Assembly (NCBI GenBank): GCA_030151505.1
Contig: JASLDQ010000322.1
Coordinates: 1 to 16,281 of the forward strand
Reading direction: 5' to 3'
DNA: 16,281 bases
DNA from: Chromobacteriaceae bacterium
Lineage (GTDB): Bacteria; Pseudomonadota; Gammaproteobacteria; Burkholderiales; Aquaspirillaceae
The notes beneath the pieces are model-generated. The model did not search any database, had not been told where the DNA came from, and worked only from the letters and a program-made list of their open reading frames with translations. Positions 6,927 to 16,281 of this stretch are shown here, one piece after another. The first letter of the stretch is position 1. The number at the start of each line of letters is the position of its first letter. Both the position numbers and the translations under genes were made by a program.

Positions 6927-8281
6927 TTGCCAATGCAGAAGCGGCTGAAGATCGCGCCCAGCAGATCGTCGGCGCTGAATTCCCCGGTGATCTCGCCCAG
7001 CGCCTGCTGTGCCAGCCGCAGTTCCTCGGCAAACAGCTCGGCCTGCCCCTGCGCCAGACAGTGTGCCGCGCTGTCCATGAAGTCGGCGGCGCGGCGGATG
7101 GCGTCGAGGTGGCGCTCGCGCGCGAGGAACAGGCCTTCGCCGCCGCCGGCCCAGCCGACCGTGTCGAGCAGCACGCGCTTGAGCAGGTCGATCCCGGCAC
7201 CGCTTTTGGCCGACAGCATCACTGCCGGATGACCGTTTTCATCCCGCGCGGACGCCTCGCCGCCGGCCAGGTCGATCTTGTTGTAGACGAACACGCGCGG
7301 CAGGCGCTCGGGCAGGCGGGCGAGGATGGCGGCGTCGTGCTCGCCCAGCCCGGCGCGTGCGTCGACCAGCAGCAGCACCAGATCGGCGCGCTCGACCGCC
7401 GCCCAGGTACGCTGGATGCCGATCTTTTCCACGGTGTCGTCGGTGTCGCGCAGGCCGGCGGTGTCGATGACGTGCAGCGGCACGCCGTCGATGATGAGCT
7501 GCTCGCGCACGGTGTCGCGGGTGGTGCCGGCGATGTCGGTGACGATGGCGATGTCGTCGCCGGCCAGCGCGTTCATCAGGCTGGATTTGCCGACGTTGGG
7601 CTGGCCGACCAGCACCACGTGCATGCCTTCGCGCAGGATGGCGCCCTGGCGCGCGCTGGCCAGCACGCGCTCAAGCTGCCGGCGCAGACTCTCGAGCTGG
7701 CCGGCGGCGTCGGCCTCGGCCAGATAGTCGACGTCCTCTTCCTCGGGAAAATCGAGCGTGGCTTCGGTCAGCATGCGCAGGTGGATGAGCTGGTCGACCA
7801 GCGCGTGGATCTCGTGCGAGAACGCGCCCTTGAGCGACTTGAGCGCCGAGCGGGCGGCGGCCTCGCTTTGCGCGTCGATCAGGTCGGCCACGCTTTCGGC
7901 CTGGGCCAGATCGAGCTTGTCGTTGAGGAAGGCGCGGCGGGTGAACTCGCCCGGCTCGGCCAGCCGCGCGCCGAGTTCGACGCAGCGCGCCAGCAGCATC
8001 TTGAGGATGACCGGCCCGCCATGGCCCTGCAGTTCGACCACGTCCTCGCCGGTGAAGGAATGCGGGGCGGGAAAGTAGAGCAGCAGGCCCGAGTCGATCG
8101 CCGCGCCGTCGGCGGCGACGAAATCGGTATAGAGCGCGGTGCGGGGTTTCGGAATCTTGCCGGCGCTGATGGCCTGCGCCAGCGGCAGCAGGGCCGGGCC
8201 GGAAATGCGGATGACACCGACGCCGCCGCGACCCGGGGCGGTGGCGATGGCGGCGATGGAAGCTTGCGGATACGGGGACAT
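6923..8281 (-). CDS. mnmE: tRNA uridine-5-carboxymethylaminomethyl modification GTPase
   Basis: MnmE (TrmE) works with MnmG to modify the wobble uridine at position 34 of several tRNAs, using tetrahydrofolate-linked C1 and GTP; both act in the cytoplasm. All 452 residues of a normal MnmE are present. The N-terminal folate-binding domain starts with [20 protein letters not shown]. Helical segments flank a G domain with P-loop GQPNVGKS (226-233), GTTRDT (252-257), DTAGLRDT (273-280), NKID (334-337) and SAK (357-359). The C-terminus is the family hallmark CIGK with the catalytic cysteine. The ATG at 8281 gives the expected N-terminus but has no strong Shine-Dalgarno site. A terminator separates it from yidC, so it likely has its own promoter or receives read-through. 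It shares four bases with the next gene. Confidence 0.97.
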   Translation of the reverse strand: MSPYPQASIAAIATAPGRGGVGVIRISGPALLPLAQAISAGKIPKPRTALYTDFVAADGAAIDSGLLLYFPAPHSFTGEDVVELQGHGGPVILKMLLARCVELGARLAEPGEFTRRAFLNDKLDLAQAESVADLIDAQSEAAARSALKSLKGAFSHEIHALVDQLIHLRMLTEATLDFPEEEDVDYLAEADAAGQLESLRRQLERVLASARQGAILREGMHVVLVGQPNVGKSSLMNALAGDDIAIVTDIAGTTRDTVREQLIIDGVPLHVIDTAGLRDTDDTVEKIGIQRTWAAVERADLVLLLVDARAGLGEHDAAILARLPERLPRVFVYNKIDLAGGEASARDENGHPAVMLSAKSGAGIDLLKRVLLDTVGWAGGGEGLFLARERHLDAIRRAADFMDSAAHCLAQGQAELFAEELRLAQQALGEITGEFSADDLLGAIFSRFCIGK

Positions 8282-8345
8282 GGCGAATCTCGGGGGGCAG
8301 GCGTCGGCGCGGGTGCGCGGCTCATGCCGGACTGCAGCGTCTGCA

Positions 8346-8378
8346 CAAACAAATCGCCCGTCCAGAGGAACGGGCGAT
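8346..8378 (-). terminator. intrinsic terminator after yidC
   Basis: On the minus strand, ATCGCCCGT (8378-8370) pairs perfectly with ACGGGCGAT (8361-8353) around an 8-base loop. The T-rich tail TTTGTTTG follows. It lies 27 bases after the yidC stop and closes the rpmH-rnpA-yidD-yidC unit. Confidence 0.85.
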
Positions 8379-8405
8379 GATTTTCTGGCGGTGGCCGGAA
8401 CGGGA

Positions 8406-10061
8406 TCAGTCGTTGGCGGCGACGGCCGTTTGCTTCTCGATCCGCTTGGTGACCAGCCACTGCTGGGCGATCGACAGGATGTTGTTGGTCAACCAGTACA
8501 GCACGAGGCCGGCCGGGAAGAAGAAGAACATCACCGAGAAGGCCAGCGGCATGATCTTCATCATCTTGGCCTGAACCGGATCGGACGGCGGCGGATTGAG
8601 GAAGGTCTGCGCGAAGGTGGTCGCGGCCATCAGGATCGGCAGGATATAGAACGGATCCGGGCGGGACAGGTCATGCACCCAGCCGAGCCACGGCGCCATG
8701 CGTAGCTCCACCGAGGCCAGCAACGCCCAGTAGAGGCCGATGAACACCGGGATCTGCACCACGATCGGCAGGCAGCCGCCGAGCGGGTTGACCTTCTCGG
8801 TCTTGTACATCTCCATCATGGCCTGCTGGAACTTCTGGCGGTCGTCGCCGTACTGCGCCTTGAGGCGTTCCATGCGCGGCGCCAGCGCCTTCATTTTGGC
8901 CATCGAACGGTAGCTGGCGGCCGACAGCGGATAGAACACCGCCTTGACCAGCACGGTCAGCAGCACGATCGCCCAACCCCAGTTATTGACCAGGCCGTGG
9001 AGTTTTTCCAGCAGCCAGAACAGCGGCGTGGCGATGATGGTGACCCAGCCGTAGTCCTTGGTCAGCTCCAGCCCCGGCGCGACGGCCTTGAGGGTCTTGG
9101 TTTCCTGCGGACCGACGTAGAGCGGCGCGCTGAAGGACTGGGTCTGGCCCGGGGCGATGGCCGGCAGGCCGACCAGCACGCCGGCGGAGTAGAGCCCGCC
9201 CGGCACCGGCTTGACTTCGAACTGGCAGGACTGCGGGGTGGCGCAGATGCCGCGGCCGTCGGTGGTCTTGAGCACCCAGACGCTGGCGAAGTAGTGCTGC
9301 AGCATCGCCACCCAGCCGTTGTCGGCCTGTTTGACGTAGTCGGCCTTGTTCTTGTCCAGATCGTCGAACTTGATCTTCTGGAACTTGCCCTGCTCGGTGT
9401 AGACCGCCGGTCCGGTGAAGGTGGAGGCCATGCGGCTTTCGCCTTCCGGCGCCTTGCCGTCGCGCAGGAAGCGGTAGTAGGCGCTGGCGGCCAGCGGCGC
9501 GGCGCTGCCGTTGGTGATGTCGTAGCGCACGTTCACCAGGTAGGAACCGCGGGTGAAGGTGTAGACCTTGCTGACCTTGATGCCGTCGGTTTCGGGCGCG
9601 TTCAGGCGCACTTCGAGGGTGTTCTGGCCGTCGGCGAGCGCGTAGGCGGTCTTGTCGGCGGTGAACACGGTCTTGTGGGTCGGCAGGGCCGGATGCTGGG
9701 CCGACAAGAGGCCGGTCTGGGCCACGTAGGTGCGGCCGGCGGCTTCGGTCAGCAGGCTGAGCGGCTTCTTCGGGTCATCGACCGAACCCTGCTTGAGCAG
9801 GTCGAGTTCGCGCAGGTCGCCACCGGCGGCATCGATGCGGGCCTGCACCATGTCGGTGGTCACGCTGATGCTCTGGCCCTTGGCGAGGCCGGCGGCACCG
9901 TCGGTCGCGGCGGCGGGCGCGCTGGCGCCAGCGTGCGGCGCGGCGTTCTGGGTCGCGACCACGGCCGGCTTGGCCACGTGTTTCGGCGCAAAGTACTCCT
10001 GCCAGATCAGCAGGATGCCGAAGGACAGCGCGATGAAGGCGATAAGTCTTTTGGAGTCCAT
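8406..10061 (-). CDS. yidC: membrane protein insertase YidC
   Basis: YidC inserts and folds inner-membrane proteins, alone or with SecYEG. The 551 residues are typical of the Gram-negative form. There is an N-terminal membrane anchor (about 5-23), an Ala/Pro/Thr-rich linker, a large periplasmic beta domain (about 65-340) and a C-terminal insertase core (about 345-540). In the core, YRSMAKM contains the conserved hydrophilic-groove arginine (Arg385). The segments [20 protein letters not shown] and [19 protein letters not shown] are clear family signatures. The short C-terminal tail (about 15 residues after the last helix) is basic, then acidic. It sits 37 bases downstream of yidD. Its Shine-Dalgarno site is weak (AAAGACACGAG before ATG 10061). 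Confidence 0.98.
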   Translation of the reverse strand: MDSKRLIAFIALSFGILLIWQEYFAPKHVAKPAVVATQNAAPHAGASAPAAATDGAAGLAKGQSISVTTDMVQARIDAAGGDLRELDLLKQGSVDDPKKPLSLLTEAAGRTYVAQTGLLSAQHPALPTHKTVFTADKTAYALADGQNTLEVRLNAPETDGIKVSKVYTFTRGSYLVNVRYDITNGSAAPLAASAYYRFLRDGKAPEGESRMASTFTGPAVYTEQGKFQKIKFDDLDKNKADYVKQADNGWVAMLQHYFASVWVLKTTDGRGICATPQSCQFEVKPVPGGLYSAGVLVGLPAIAPGQTQSFSAPLYVGPQETKTLKAVAPGLELTKDYGWVTIIATPLFWLLEKLHGLVNNWGWAIVLLTVLVKAVFYPLSAASYRSMAKMKALAPRMERLKAQYGDDRQKFQQAMMEMYKTEKVNPLGGCLPIVVQIPVFIGLYWALLASVELRMAPWLGWVHDLSRPDPFYILPILMAATTFAQTFLNPPPSDPVQAKMMKIMPLAFSVMFFFFPAGLVLYWLTNNILSIAQQWLVTKRIEKQTAVAAND

Positions 10062-10098
10062 CTCGTGTCTTTAGGTAACGGGTGGAATGAATAGGGAG

Positions 10099-10308
10099 TC
10101 AGGGGACCGGATCGTAGCCGCTGCCGCCCCAGGGGTGGCAACGGCAAATCCGCCGGACGGCCAGCATGCCGCCGCGGCCCGCGCCGTGCTTGCGGATCGC
10201 CTCGATGGCGTACTGCGAGCAGGTTGGCTGAAAACGGCAGCGCGGCGGCAGCCACGGGCTGATCGCCAGCTGGTAGAACCGGATCAGCGCGAGGAAGATA
10301 CGCGACAT
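10099..10308 (-). CDS. yidD: membrane protein insertion efficiency factor YidD
   Basis: YidD is a small amphipathic protein that helps YidC-dependent insertion at the inner membrane. The 69 residues show the complete family pattern: [32 protein letters not shown], then [17 protein letters not shown] at the end. The three conserved cysteine positions (CRFQPTC and CRCHPW) are present. I chose the ATG at 10308 because it gives the usual N-terminus ([13 protein letters not shown]); the frame is open upstream but that part is only the shadow of rnpA. Its first 25 bases overlap the end of rnpA, so the two are probably translated in a coupled way. No good Shine-Dalgarno site is visible. Confidence 0.95.
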   Translation of the reverse strand: MSRIFLALIRFYQLAISPWLPPRCRFQPTCSQYAIEAIRKHGAGRGGMLAVRRICRCHPWGGSGYDPVP

Positions 10309-10646
10309 GGGGAGAGCTTCGCAAACAGGACGTTCAGTCCGCGCACCACGTCGGCGTATTCGGCCCGGGTGAACGGCTGCTTGGCGCGCACCACGAAATC
10401 GCACGGCACCTGCGCGGCCGGTCCGGTGCGGAACGTCTCGCGCACGACCCGCTTGATATAGTTACGGCGCACCGCCCGCTTGTGGACCTTTTTGCCCACG
10501 ACCAGCCCGACCCGGCCGTGCCCCAGCGTATTGGGCGCGACCAGTATCTGGAACCACGCGTTGCTGCGCGTGTTGCGCAAACGAAAAACGGATGAAAACT
10601 CATCCGTTTTAAGTAAACGCTGCGCCCGGCGAAAGCGAAGTGTCAA
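10284..10646 (-). CDS. rnpA: ribonuclease P protein component
   Basis: RnpA is the basic protein subunit of RNase P, which removes the 5' leader of pre-tRNAs. From the TTG codon at 10646 the protein has 120 residues, a usual length. It shows the family start [28 protein letters not shown], and the RNR signature [15 protein letters not shown] (56-70). No ATG lies in the right place. The only upstream alternative is a GTG at 10715, inside rpmH, which would add 23 Ala/Pro/Ser residues that look like the shadow of L34. I therefore prefer TTG, 7 bases after the rpmH stop; it has only a poor Shine-Dalgarno sequence (GAAG). Codons 13-21 contain a strong terminator-like hairpin. The 3' end overlaps yidD by 25 bases. 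Confidence 0.93.
   Translation of the reverse strand: MTLRFRRAQRLLKTDEFSSVFRLRNTRSNAWFQILVAPNTLGHGRVGLVVGKKVHKRAVRRNYIKRVVRETFRTGPAAQVPCDFVVRAKQPFTRAEYADVVRGLNVLFAKLSPCRVSSSR
10580..10610 (-). promoter_or_regulatory. intragenic terminator-like hairpin in rnpA
   Basis: On the minus strand, AAAACGGATGA (10610-10600) pairs perfectly with TCATCCGTTTT (10595-10585), an 11-bp stem with a 4-base loop GTTT. It is followed by T at 10588-10584, then CG. It has the form of an intrinsic terminator but lies 36 bases into the rnpA coding sequence and about 45 bases past the rpmH stop, where it could make transcripts that contain rpmH only. Confidence 0.6.
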
Positions 10647-10653
10647 AACTACT

Positions 10654-10788
10654 TCAGACGGCGAGGCGGGCGCGGCCCTTGGCGCGGCGGGCGCGGATGA
10701 CGGCTGCGCCGCCACGGGTCTTCATGCGGGCGCGGAAGCCGTGGGTGCGTTTGCGCTTGATGACGGACGGTTGGTAAGTGCGCTTCAT
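10654..10788 (-). CDS. rpmH: 50S ribosomal protein L34
   Basis: The gene encodes 44 residues beginning [20 protein letters not shown] and ending GRARLAV, the full length and near-invariant sequence of bacterial L34 (rich in Arg and Lys). L34 is a late-assembling protein of the large ribosomal subunit. I found it by translating the minus strand. An AGGGA Shine-Dalgarno sequence stands about 9 bases before ATG 10788. A near-consensus promoter lies about 40 bases upstream, so this is the first and probably most strongly expressed gene of the rpmH-rnpA-yidD-yidC unit. It diverges from dnaA, the standard arrangement at proteobacterial origins. Confidence 0.98.
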   Translation of the reverse strand: MKRTYQPSVIKRKRTHGFRARMKTRGGAAVIRARRAKGRARLAV

Positions 10789-10828
10789 GTAAGTAATTCC
10801 CTATTTCGAAACGGAAAATAAACGCGAG

Positions 10829-10857
10829 ATTACATCGCTTCGCCAAGGGTTTGTCAA
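10829..10857 (-). promoter_or_regulatory. sigma-70 promoter of rpmH
   Basis: On the minus strand, the perfect -35 TTGACA (10857-10852) stands 17 bases before TGTAAT (10834-10829), which matches TATAAT at five of six positions. The start of transcription would be near 10822, a leader of about 34 nt. Confidence 0.8.
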
Positions 10858-10877
10858 CCGTATGTCGCACCGTCATC

Positions 10878-10886
10878 TGTGGATAA
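10878..10886 (-). promoter_or_regulatory. DnaA box (perfect TTATCCACA)
   Basis: TGTGGATAA on the plus strand is the exact complement of the strong DnaA-binding box TTATCCACA. It lies 20 bp upstream of the rpmH -35 and overlaps the likely dnaA -35, so DnaA binding could serve replication initiation, autoregulation, or both. Confidence 0.8.
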
Positions 10887-10908
10887 CTCGGCCGCAACGC
10901 GGTAAACT
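10880..10908 (+). promoter_or_regulatory. candidate dnaA promoter overlapping the DnaA box
   Basis: TGGATA (10880-10885) and TAAACT (10903-10908) each match their consensus at four of six positions and stand 17 bases apart. The -35 lies inside the DnaA box, which would let DnaA repress its own gene. The leader would be about 105 nt. Confidence 0.4.
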
Positions 10909-10960
10909 ACGCGGCTTACCTGTCCGTGCCGGCCTGGCCGCGCGGATGCTCCAGATTCCC

Positions 10961-10999
10961 GGCGACGCGCTTGGCGTCGCCCTTCCGCGCCCGGCGCGG
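10961..10999 (+). repeat. two tandem hairpins in the dnaA leader
   Basis: GGCGACGC (10961-10968) pairs with GCGTCGCC (10974-10981), loop 5. CCGCGC (10985-10990) pairs with GCGCGG (10994-10999), loop 3. Both are perfect and lie between the candidate promoter and the dnaA start, the second ending 19 bases before the ATG. Confidence 0.5.
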
Positions 11000-11018
11000 C
11001 ATTGCCGTACTCTTCAAG

Positions 11019-12434
11019 ATGACCGATTTGCAGACCTTCTGGCCGCACTGCCTCGCCCGTTTCGAGGAAGAACTGTCCCCGCAACAGTTCAATACGTGGA
11101 TCAAGCCGCTGCGCTGCGAAGCCAGCGACGACGGGCTGGTGCTCTATGCGCCCAGCCGCTTCGTACTGTCCTTCGTCAAGGACCGCTACCTCGCGCGCGT
11201 CGAAACCCTGGCGCAGCAGCAATTCGGCGACAACGTGATCGTCGAGTTGCGGATCGGCACCGGCTCGGCCTCCAGCACCGGCGCGGCCGCGCCGGCGGTC
11301 AGCCGCCCGGCAATGGGCAACGCGGCCGACAGCGCCCCGGTCGCCGCCCCCGCGCCCGCCGCGCCGATCAAGGTGCCGACGGTCAAGCCGGCCATCGGCG
11401 GCGGCCACGAAAGCACCCGGCTCAACCCGAGCTTCACCTTCGAAAGCCTGGTCACCGGCAAGGGCAACCAGCTCGCCCGCGCGGCGGCCATGCAGATCGC
11501 CGACAACCCCGGCGACAGCACCTACAACCCGTTTTTCGTGTACGGCGGCGTCGGCCTGGGTAAGACCCACTTGATCCAGGCGATCGGCAACCACGTCTAC
11601 CAGAAGAACCCGCAGGCCAAGATCCGCTACATCCACGCCGAACGCTACGTGGCCGACATCATGCGCGCCTACCAGCACAAGGCCTTCGACGAGTTCAAGC
11701 GCTACTACCACTCGCTCGACCTCCTGCTGATCGACGACATCCAGTTCTTCGCCGGCAAGAACCGGACGATGGAAGAATTTTTCTACGCCTTCAACGCGCT
11801 GCTGGAAGGCGGCAAGCAGGTCATCATGACCTGCGACAGCTATCCCAAGCAGATCGAAGGCATGGACGAGCGCCTGATCTCGCGCTTCAGCTGGGGCCTG
11901 ACGGTCGAAATCCAGCCGCCGGAGCTGGAAATGCGCGTGGCGATCCTGATGAAGAAGGCCGAGGCGGACAACCTCAAACTCAACAACGAAGTCGCCTTCT
12001 TCATCGCCCAAAACGTACGCTCCAACGTGCGCGAGCTGGAAGGCGCGCTCAAGCGGGTGGTGGCCTACTCGCGCTTCTCCAACCAGCCGATTTCGCTCGA
12101 GCTGGTCAAGGACGCGCTCAAGGACATCCTCGCCGCCGGCAACCGCCAGATTTCGGTCGACAATATCCAGAAGACCGTGGCCGAGTATTACAAGATCAAG
12201 CTGTCCGACATGCATAGCAAGAAGCGCACGCGCGACATTGCCCGACCGCGCCAGGTCGCCATGACCCTAGCCAAGGAGCTGACCCAGCTCAGCCTGCCCA
12301 ATATCGGTGATGCCTTCGGCGGGCGCGACCACACCACCGTGCTGCACGCATGCAAGACCATCAACGAGATGCGCGAAACGGACGGCGACATCGCCCACGA
12401 TTACAATGTCCTGCTGCAAATGCTGCGGAACTGA
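11019..12434 (+). CDS. dnaA: chromosomal replication initiator protein DnaA
   Basis: DnaA binds DnaA boxes at oriC, opens the duplex and loads the DnaB helicase. The 471 residues show all four domains. Domain I is at about 1-80 ([20 protein letters not shown]). A low-complexity Ala/Pro linker follows (about 83-125). The AAA+ domain has Walker [10 protein letters not shown] (176-184), Walker B LLLIDD (235-240), DERLISRF with the box VII arginine, and sensor 2 NVRELEG. The C-terminal DNA-binding domain has [15 protein letters not shown] and GGRDHTT (434-440). The frame is open 93 bases further upstream, but those residues are not DnaA-like; ATG 11019 gives the family N-terminus. No Shine-Dalgarno site precedes it, and two hairpins fold in the leader. 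dnaN follows after 41 bases. Confidence 0.98.
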   Translation: MTDLQTFWPHCLARFEEELSPQQFNTWIKPLRCEASDDGLVLYAPSRFVLSFVKDRYLARVETLAQQQFGDNVIVELRIGTGSASSTGAAAPAVSRPAMGNAADSAPVAAPAPAAPIKVPTVKPAIGGGHESTRLNPSFTFESLVTGKGNQLARAAAMQIADNPGDSTYNPFFVYGGVGLGKTHLIQAIGNHVYQKNPQAKIRYIHAERYVADIMRAYQHKAFDEFKRYYHSLDLLLIDDIQFFAGKNRTMEEFFYAFNALLEGGKQVIMTCDSYPKQIEGMDERLISRFSWGLTVEIQPPELEMRVAILMKKAEADNLKLNNEVAFFIAQNVRSNVRELEGALKRVVAYSRFSNQPISLELVKDALKDILAAGNRQISVDNIQKTVAEYYKIKLSDMHSKKRTRDIARPRQVAMTLAKELTQLSLPNIGDAFGGRDHTTVLHACKTINEMRETDGDIAHDYNVLLQMLRN

Positions 12435-12475
12435 TTTAACCAGATTGAATAATTGACCTGAGGGAGTCACCAGAC

Positions 12476-13582
12476 ATGCAGATCCTGCAAGCCGAACGCG
12501 ACGCACTGCTGAAACCGCTCTCCGCCGTGAACGGCATCGTCGAGCGCCGCCATACCCTGCCGATCCTCGCCAACGTGCTGATCGAAAAGCGGGGCGACGC
12601 GGTGACCTTCCTCGCCACCGACCTGGAAATCCAGATCACCCACGCCAGCCCCGAAGCCATCGCCGGGCCGGACTTCCGCCTGACTACCTCGGCCAAGAAG
12701 CTGTCGGACATCCTGCGCGCCATTCCCGACAAGACCACCGTCACCTTCGACCACGACGAGACCCGTCTGACGCTGAAGGCCGGCAAGAGCCGCTTCAACC
12801 TGCAGACGCTGCCGGCCGAGGACTTCCCGCTGCTGTCGGTGTCGCACGATGCCGCCGCCACGCTGACGCTGGCGCAAAAGGATTTCAAGGCGCTGCTGGC
12901 CAAGGTGCAGTACGCGATGGCGGTGCAGGACATCCGCTACTACCTCAACGGTCTCCTGTTCGTCACCGATGGCAGTCTGCTCAAGCTGGTCGCCACCGAC
13001 GGCCACCGCCTGGCCTACGCCCAGCTGCCGCTCGAAGCCGAGCAGCCCAAGGCCGAGGTGATCCTGCCGCGCAAGACCATTACCGAGCTGATGAAGCTCT
13101 TGGCCGACAGCGACGACACCATCACCATCGACCTGATGGCCAACCAGGTGCGCTTCACCTTCGGCGGCACCGTGATCGTGTCCAAGGTGGTGGACGGCAA
13201 GTTCCCCGACTACAACCGCGTGATCCCGCTCGACAACGACAAGATCTTCCTGATCGAGCGCCAGCAGTTCCAGCAGGCGCTGGGCCGCGCGGCGATTCTG
13301 GCCAACGAGAAGTTCCGCGGCGTGCGGCTGGCGATCCAGCCGGGCAAGATGAGCATCCAGTGCAACAACAGCGAGCAGGAAGAAGCCGAGGAGGAGCTGG
13401 AAATCGCCTATCAGGGCGGCAGCCTCGAGATCGGCTTCAACATTGCCTACCTGCAGGACGTACTGGCCAGCCTGTCGGTCGACACCCTGCAGCTCGCCTT
13501 CGGCGACGGCAACCGCAGCACACTGATCACCATCCCGGACAACCCGAACTTCAAGTACATCGTGATGCCGATGCGGATCTAG
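12476..13582 (+). CDS. dnaN: DNA polymerase III beta subunit (sliding clamp)
   Basis: The beta clamp is a ring-shaped dimer that holds DNA polymerase III on DNA and serves as docking site for many repair proteins. The 368 residues are the normal length (366 in E. coli) and comprise three repeated clamp domains of about 120 residues. Recognisable segments include RHTLPILANVLIE, FLATDLEIQI, LVATDGHRLAYA (the hydrophobic pocket region), GKFPDYNRVIP and the C-terminus YIVMPMRI, which matches the family ending VVMPMRL. A GGGAG Shine-Dalgarno sequence stands about 9 bases before ATG 12476. It lies 41 bases after dnaA with no terminator between, so the two are probably cotranscribed. The 113-bp gap to gyrB is GC-rich with no clear terminator. 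Confidence 0.98.
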   Translation: MQILQAERDALLKPLSAVNGIVERRHTLPILANVLIEKRGDAVTFLATDLEIQITHASPEAIAGPDFRLTTSAKKLSDILRAIPDKTTVTFDHDETRLTLKAGKSRFNLQTLPAEDFPLLSVSHDAAATLTLAQKDFKALLAKVQYAMAVQDIRYYLNGLLFVTDGSLLKLVATDGHRLAYAQLPLEAEQPKAEVILPRKTITELMKLLADSDDTITIDLMANQVRFTFGGTVIVSKVVDGKFPDYNRVIPLDNDKIFLIERQQFQQALGRAAILANEKFRGVRLAIQPGKMSIQCNNSEQEEAEEELEIAYQGGSLEIGFNIAYLQDVLASLSVDTLQLAFGDGNRSTLITIPDNPNFKYIVMPMRI

Positions 13583-13605
13583 GCACCAGGCCCGGCCCGG
13601 GCTGA

Positions 13606-16086
<2,481 letters not shown>

Positions 16087-16103
16087 TGTTGTAGGATCCC
16101 ACG

Positions 16104-16117
16104 AATATCTAGATATT
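16104..16117. repeat. 14-bp perfect palindrome
   Basis: AATATCTAGATATT is a perfect palindrome 18 bases after the gyrB stop. A second CTAGAT lies at 16128-16133. It resembles in composition the palindrome at 1043-1056, but I know no function for it. Confidence 0.35.
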
Positions 16118-16174
16118 TCCCACTTTTCTAGATTTTTGGGATTCTGCTCTCTACTCTCTACACTCACGATTAGC

Positions 16175-16204
16175 AAATGGCCTCCAAATTTGGAGGCCAT
16201 TTTT
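16175..16204 (+). terminator. intrinsic terminator downstream of gyrB
   Basis: AAATGGCCTCCAAA (16175-16188) and TTTGGAGGCCATTT (16189-16202) form a 28-bp perfect palindrome. As RNA it gives an 11-bp stem with an AAATTT loop, ending in five T (16200-16204). It probably ends the dnaA-dnaN-gyrB transcript 88 bases after the gyrB stop and may also work for a minus-strand transcript arriving from the right. Confidence 0.8.
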
Positions 16205-16281
16205 CATTTCTAGGTAGATGATAGCATGTCGCCGACGTCCCCCCACTTTCAGTAGCCGAGAGCTTTAGAGTCCGGGCTTAA

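Larger units (their letters stand above)
10789..11018. other. rpmH-dnaA intergenic region, candidate oriC
   Basis: This is the point from which transcription diverges (rpmH cluster left, dnaA cluster right), the usual site of oriC in many bacteria. It holds one perfect DnaA box, the rpmH and dnaA promoters and a moderately AT-rich stretch at 10789-10835. I found no other box matching the consensus within one mismatch by eye, so this may be only part of the origin, or the origin may use degenerate boxes. Confidence 0.45.
16087..16281. other. AT-rich tail after gyrB
   Basis: No gene is visible. Positions 16087-16210 are clearly richer in A+T than anything else in the window. They hold a 14-bp palindrome (16104-16117), an imperfect direct repeat (CCCAC at 16098 and 16119, CTAGAT at 16109 and 16128) and the terminator palindrome. 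From about 16215 the sequence is GC-rich again but does not look coding. Confidence 0.5.

Noticed and set aside
6482..8380. 632-codon plus-strand frame over mnmE
   Set aside because: It is antisense to mnmE, which has all its GTPase motifs; the plus frame has no recognisable feature.
10653..10662. GCCGTCTGAA on the minus strand, identical to the Neisseria DNA uptake sequence
   Set aside because: I noticed only one copy, and it is fixed by the codons for the last two residues and stop of L34 (Ala-Val-stop). A functional uptake signal would be expected many times in the genome. A genome-wide count of the 10-mer would settle it.
10926..11018. Upstream start for dnaA giving 31 extra residues
   Set aside because: The extra residues do not resemble DnaA, the family N-terminus begins at ATG 11019, and the stretch contains the leader hairpins.

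Overview
The window reads as ordinary chromosomal sequence from a GC-rich betaproteobacterium, most likely of the order Neisseriales (Chromobacteriaceae-like). That placement is an inference from protein similarity remembered by eye: the RnpA start '[11 protein letters not shown]', the split three-subunit transhydrogenase, and the order mnmE-yidC-yidD-rnpA-rpmH / dnaA-dnaN-gyrB. No database search was run. I see no CRISPR array, tRNA, rRNA, transposase or phage gene.

Layout. Positions 1-777 hold the 3' part of nadB (NAD biosynthesis), closed by a strong intrinsic terminator. A gene-free gap of about 440 bp follows. Positions 1324-4130, on the minus strand, hold the three-gene proton-translocating transhydrogenase operon (pntAA, pntAB, pntB). 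It has its own terminator and a promoter region carrying a 33-bp near-perfect inverted repeat. Positions 4464-6134 (minus) hold a TSUP-family permease and a small MscS mechanosensitive channel. After another gene-free gap, 6594-8281 (minus) hold a small HExxH protein translationally coupled to mnmE.

Positions 8406-10788 (minus) hold the classical ribosome/RNase P/membrane-insertase cluster rpmH-rnpA-yidD-yidC. The divergent plus-strand cluster dnaA-dnaN-gyrB occupies 11019-16086. The 230-bp rpmH-dnaA interval is the point where transcription diverges. It carries a perfect DnaA box, a strong rpmH promoter and a probable dnaA promoter overlapping that box, so it is the best candidate for the replication origin or part of it. 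After gyrB there is an AT-rich tail with a 28-bp perfect palindrome that looks like a terminator.

The genes supply replication initiation (DnaA, beta clamp, gyrase B), RNA processing and tRNA modification (RnpA, MnmE), ribosome assembly (L34), membrane-protein insertion (YidC, YidD), redox balancing of NADH/NADPH (Pnt), NAD synthesis (NadB) and osmotic protection (MscS). I found no novel multi-gene system. The points most worth a second look are regulatory: a terminator-like hairpin inside the start of rnpA, a TTG start for rnpA, tandem hairpins in a dnaA leader with no Shine-Dalgarno sequence, the operator-like repeat over the pnt promoter, and the compositionally different tail after gyrB.
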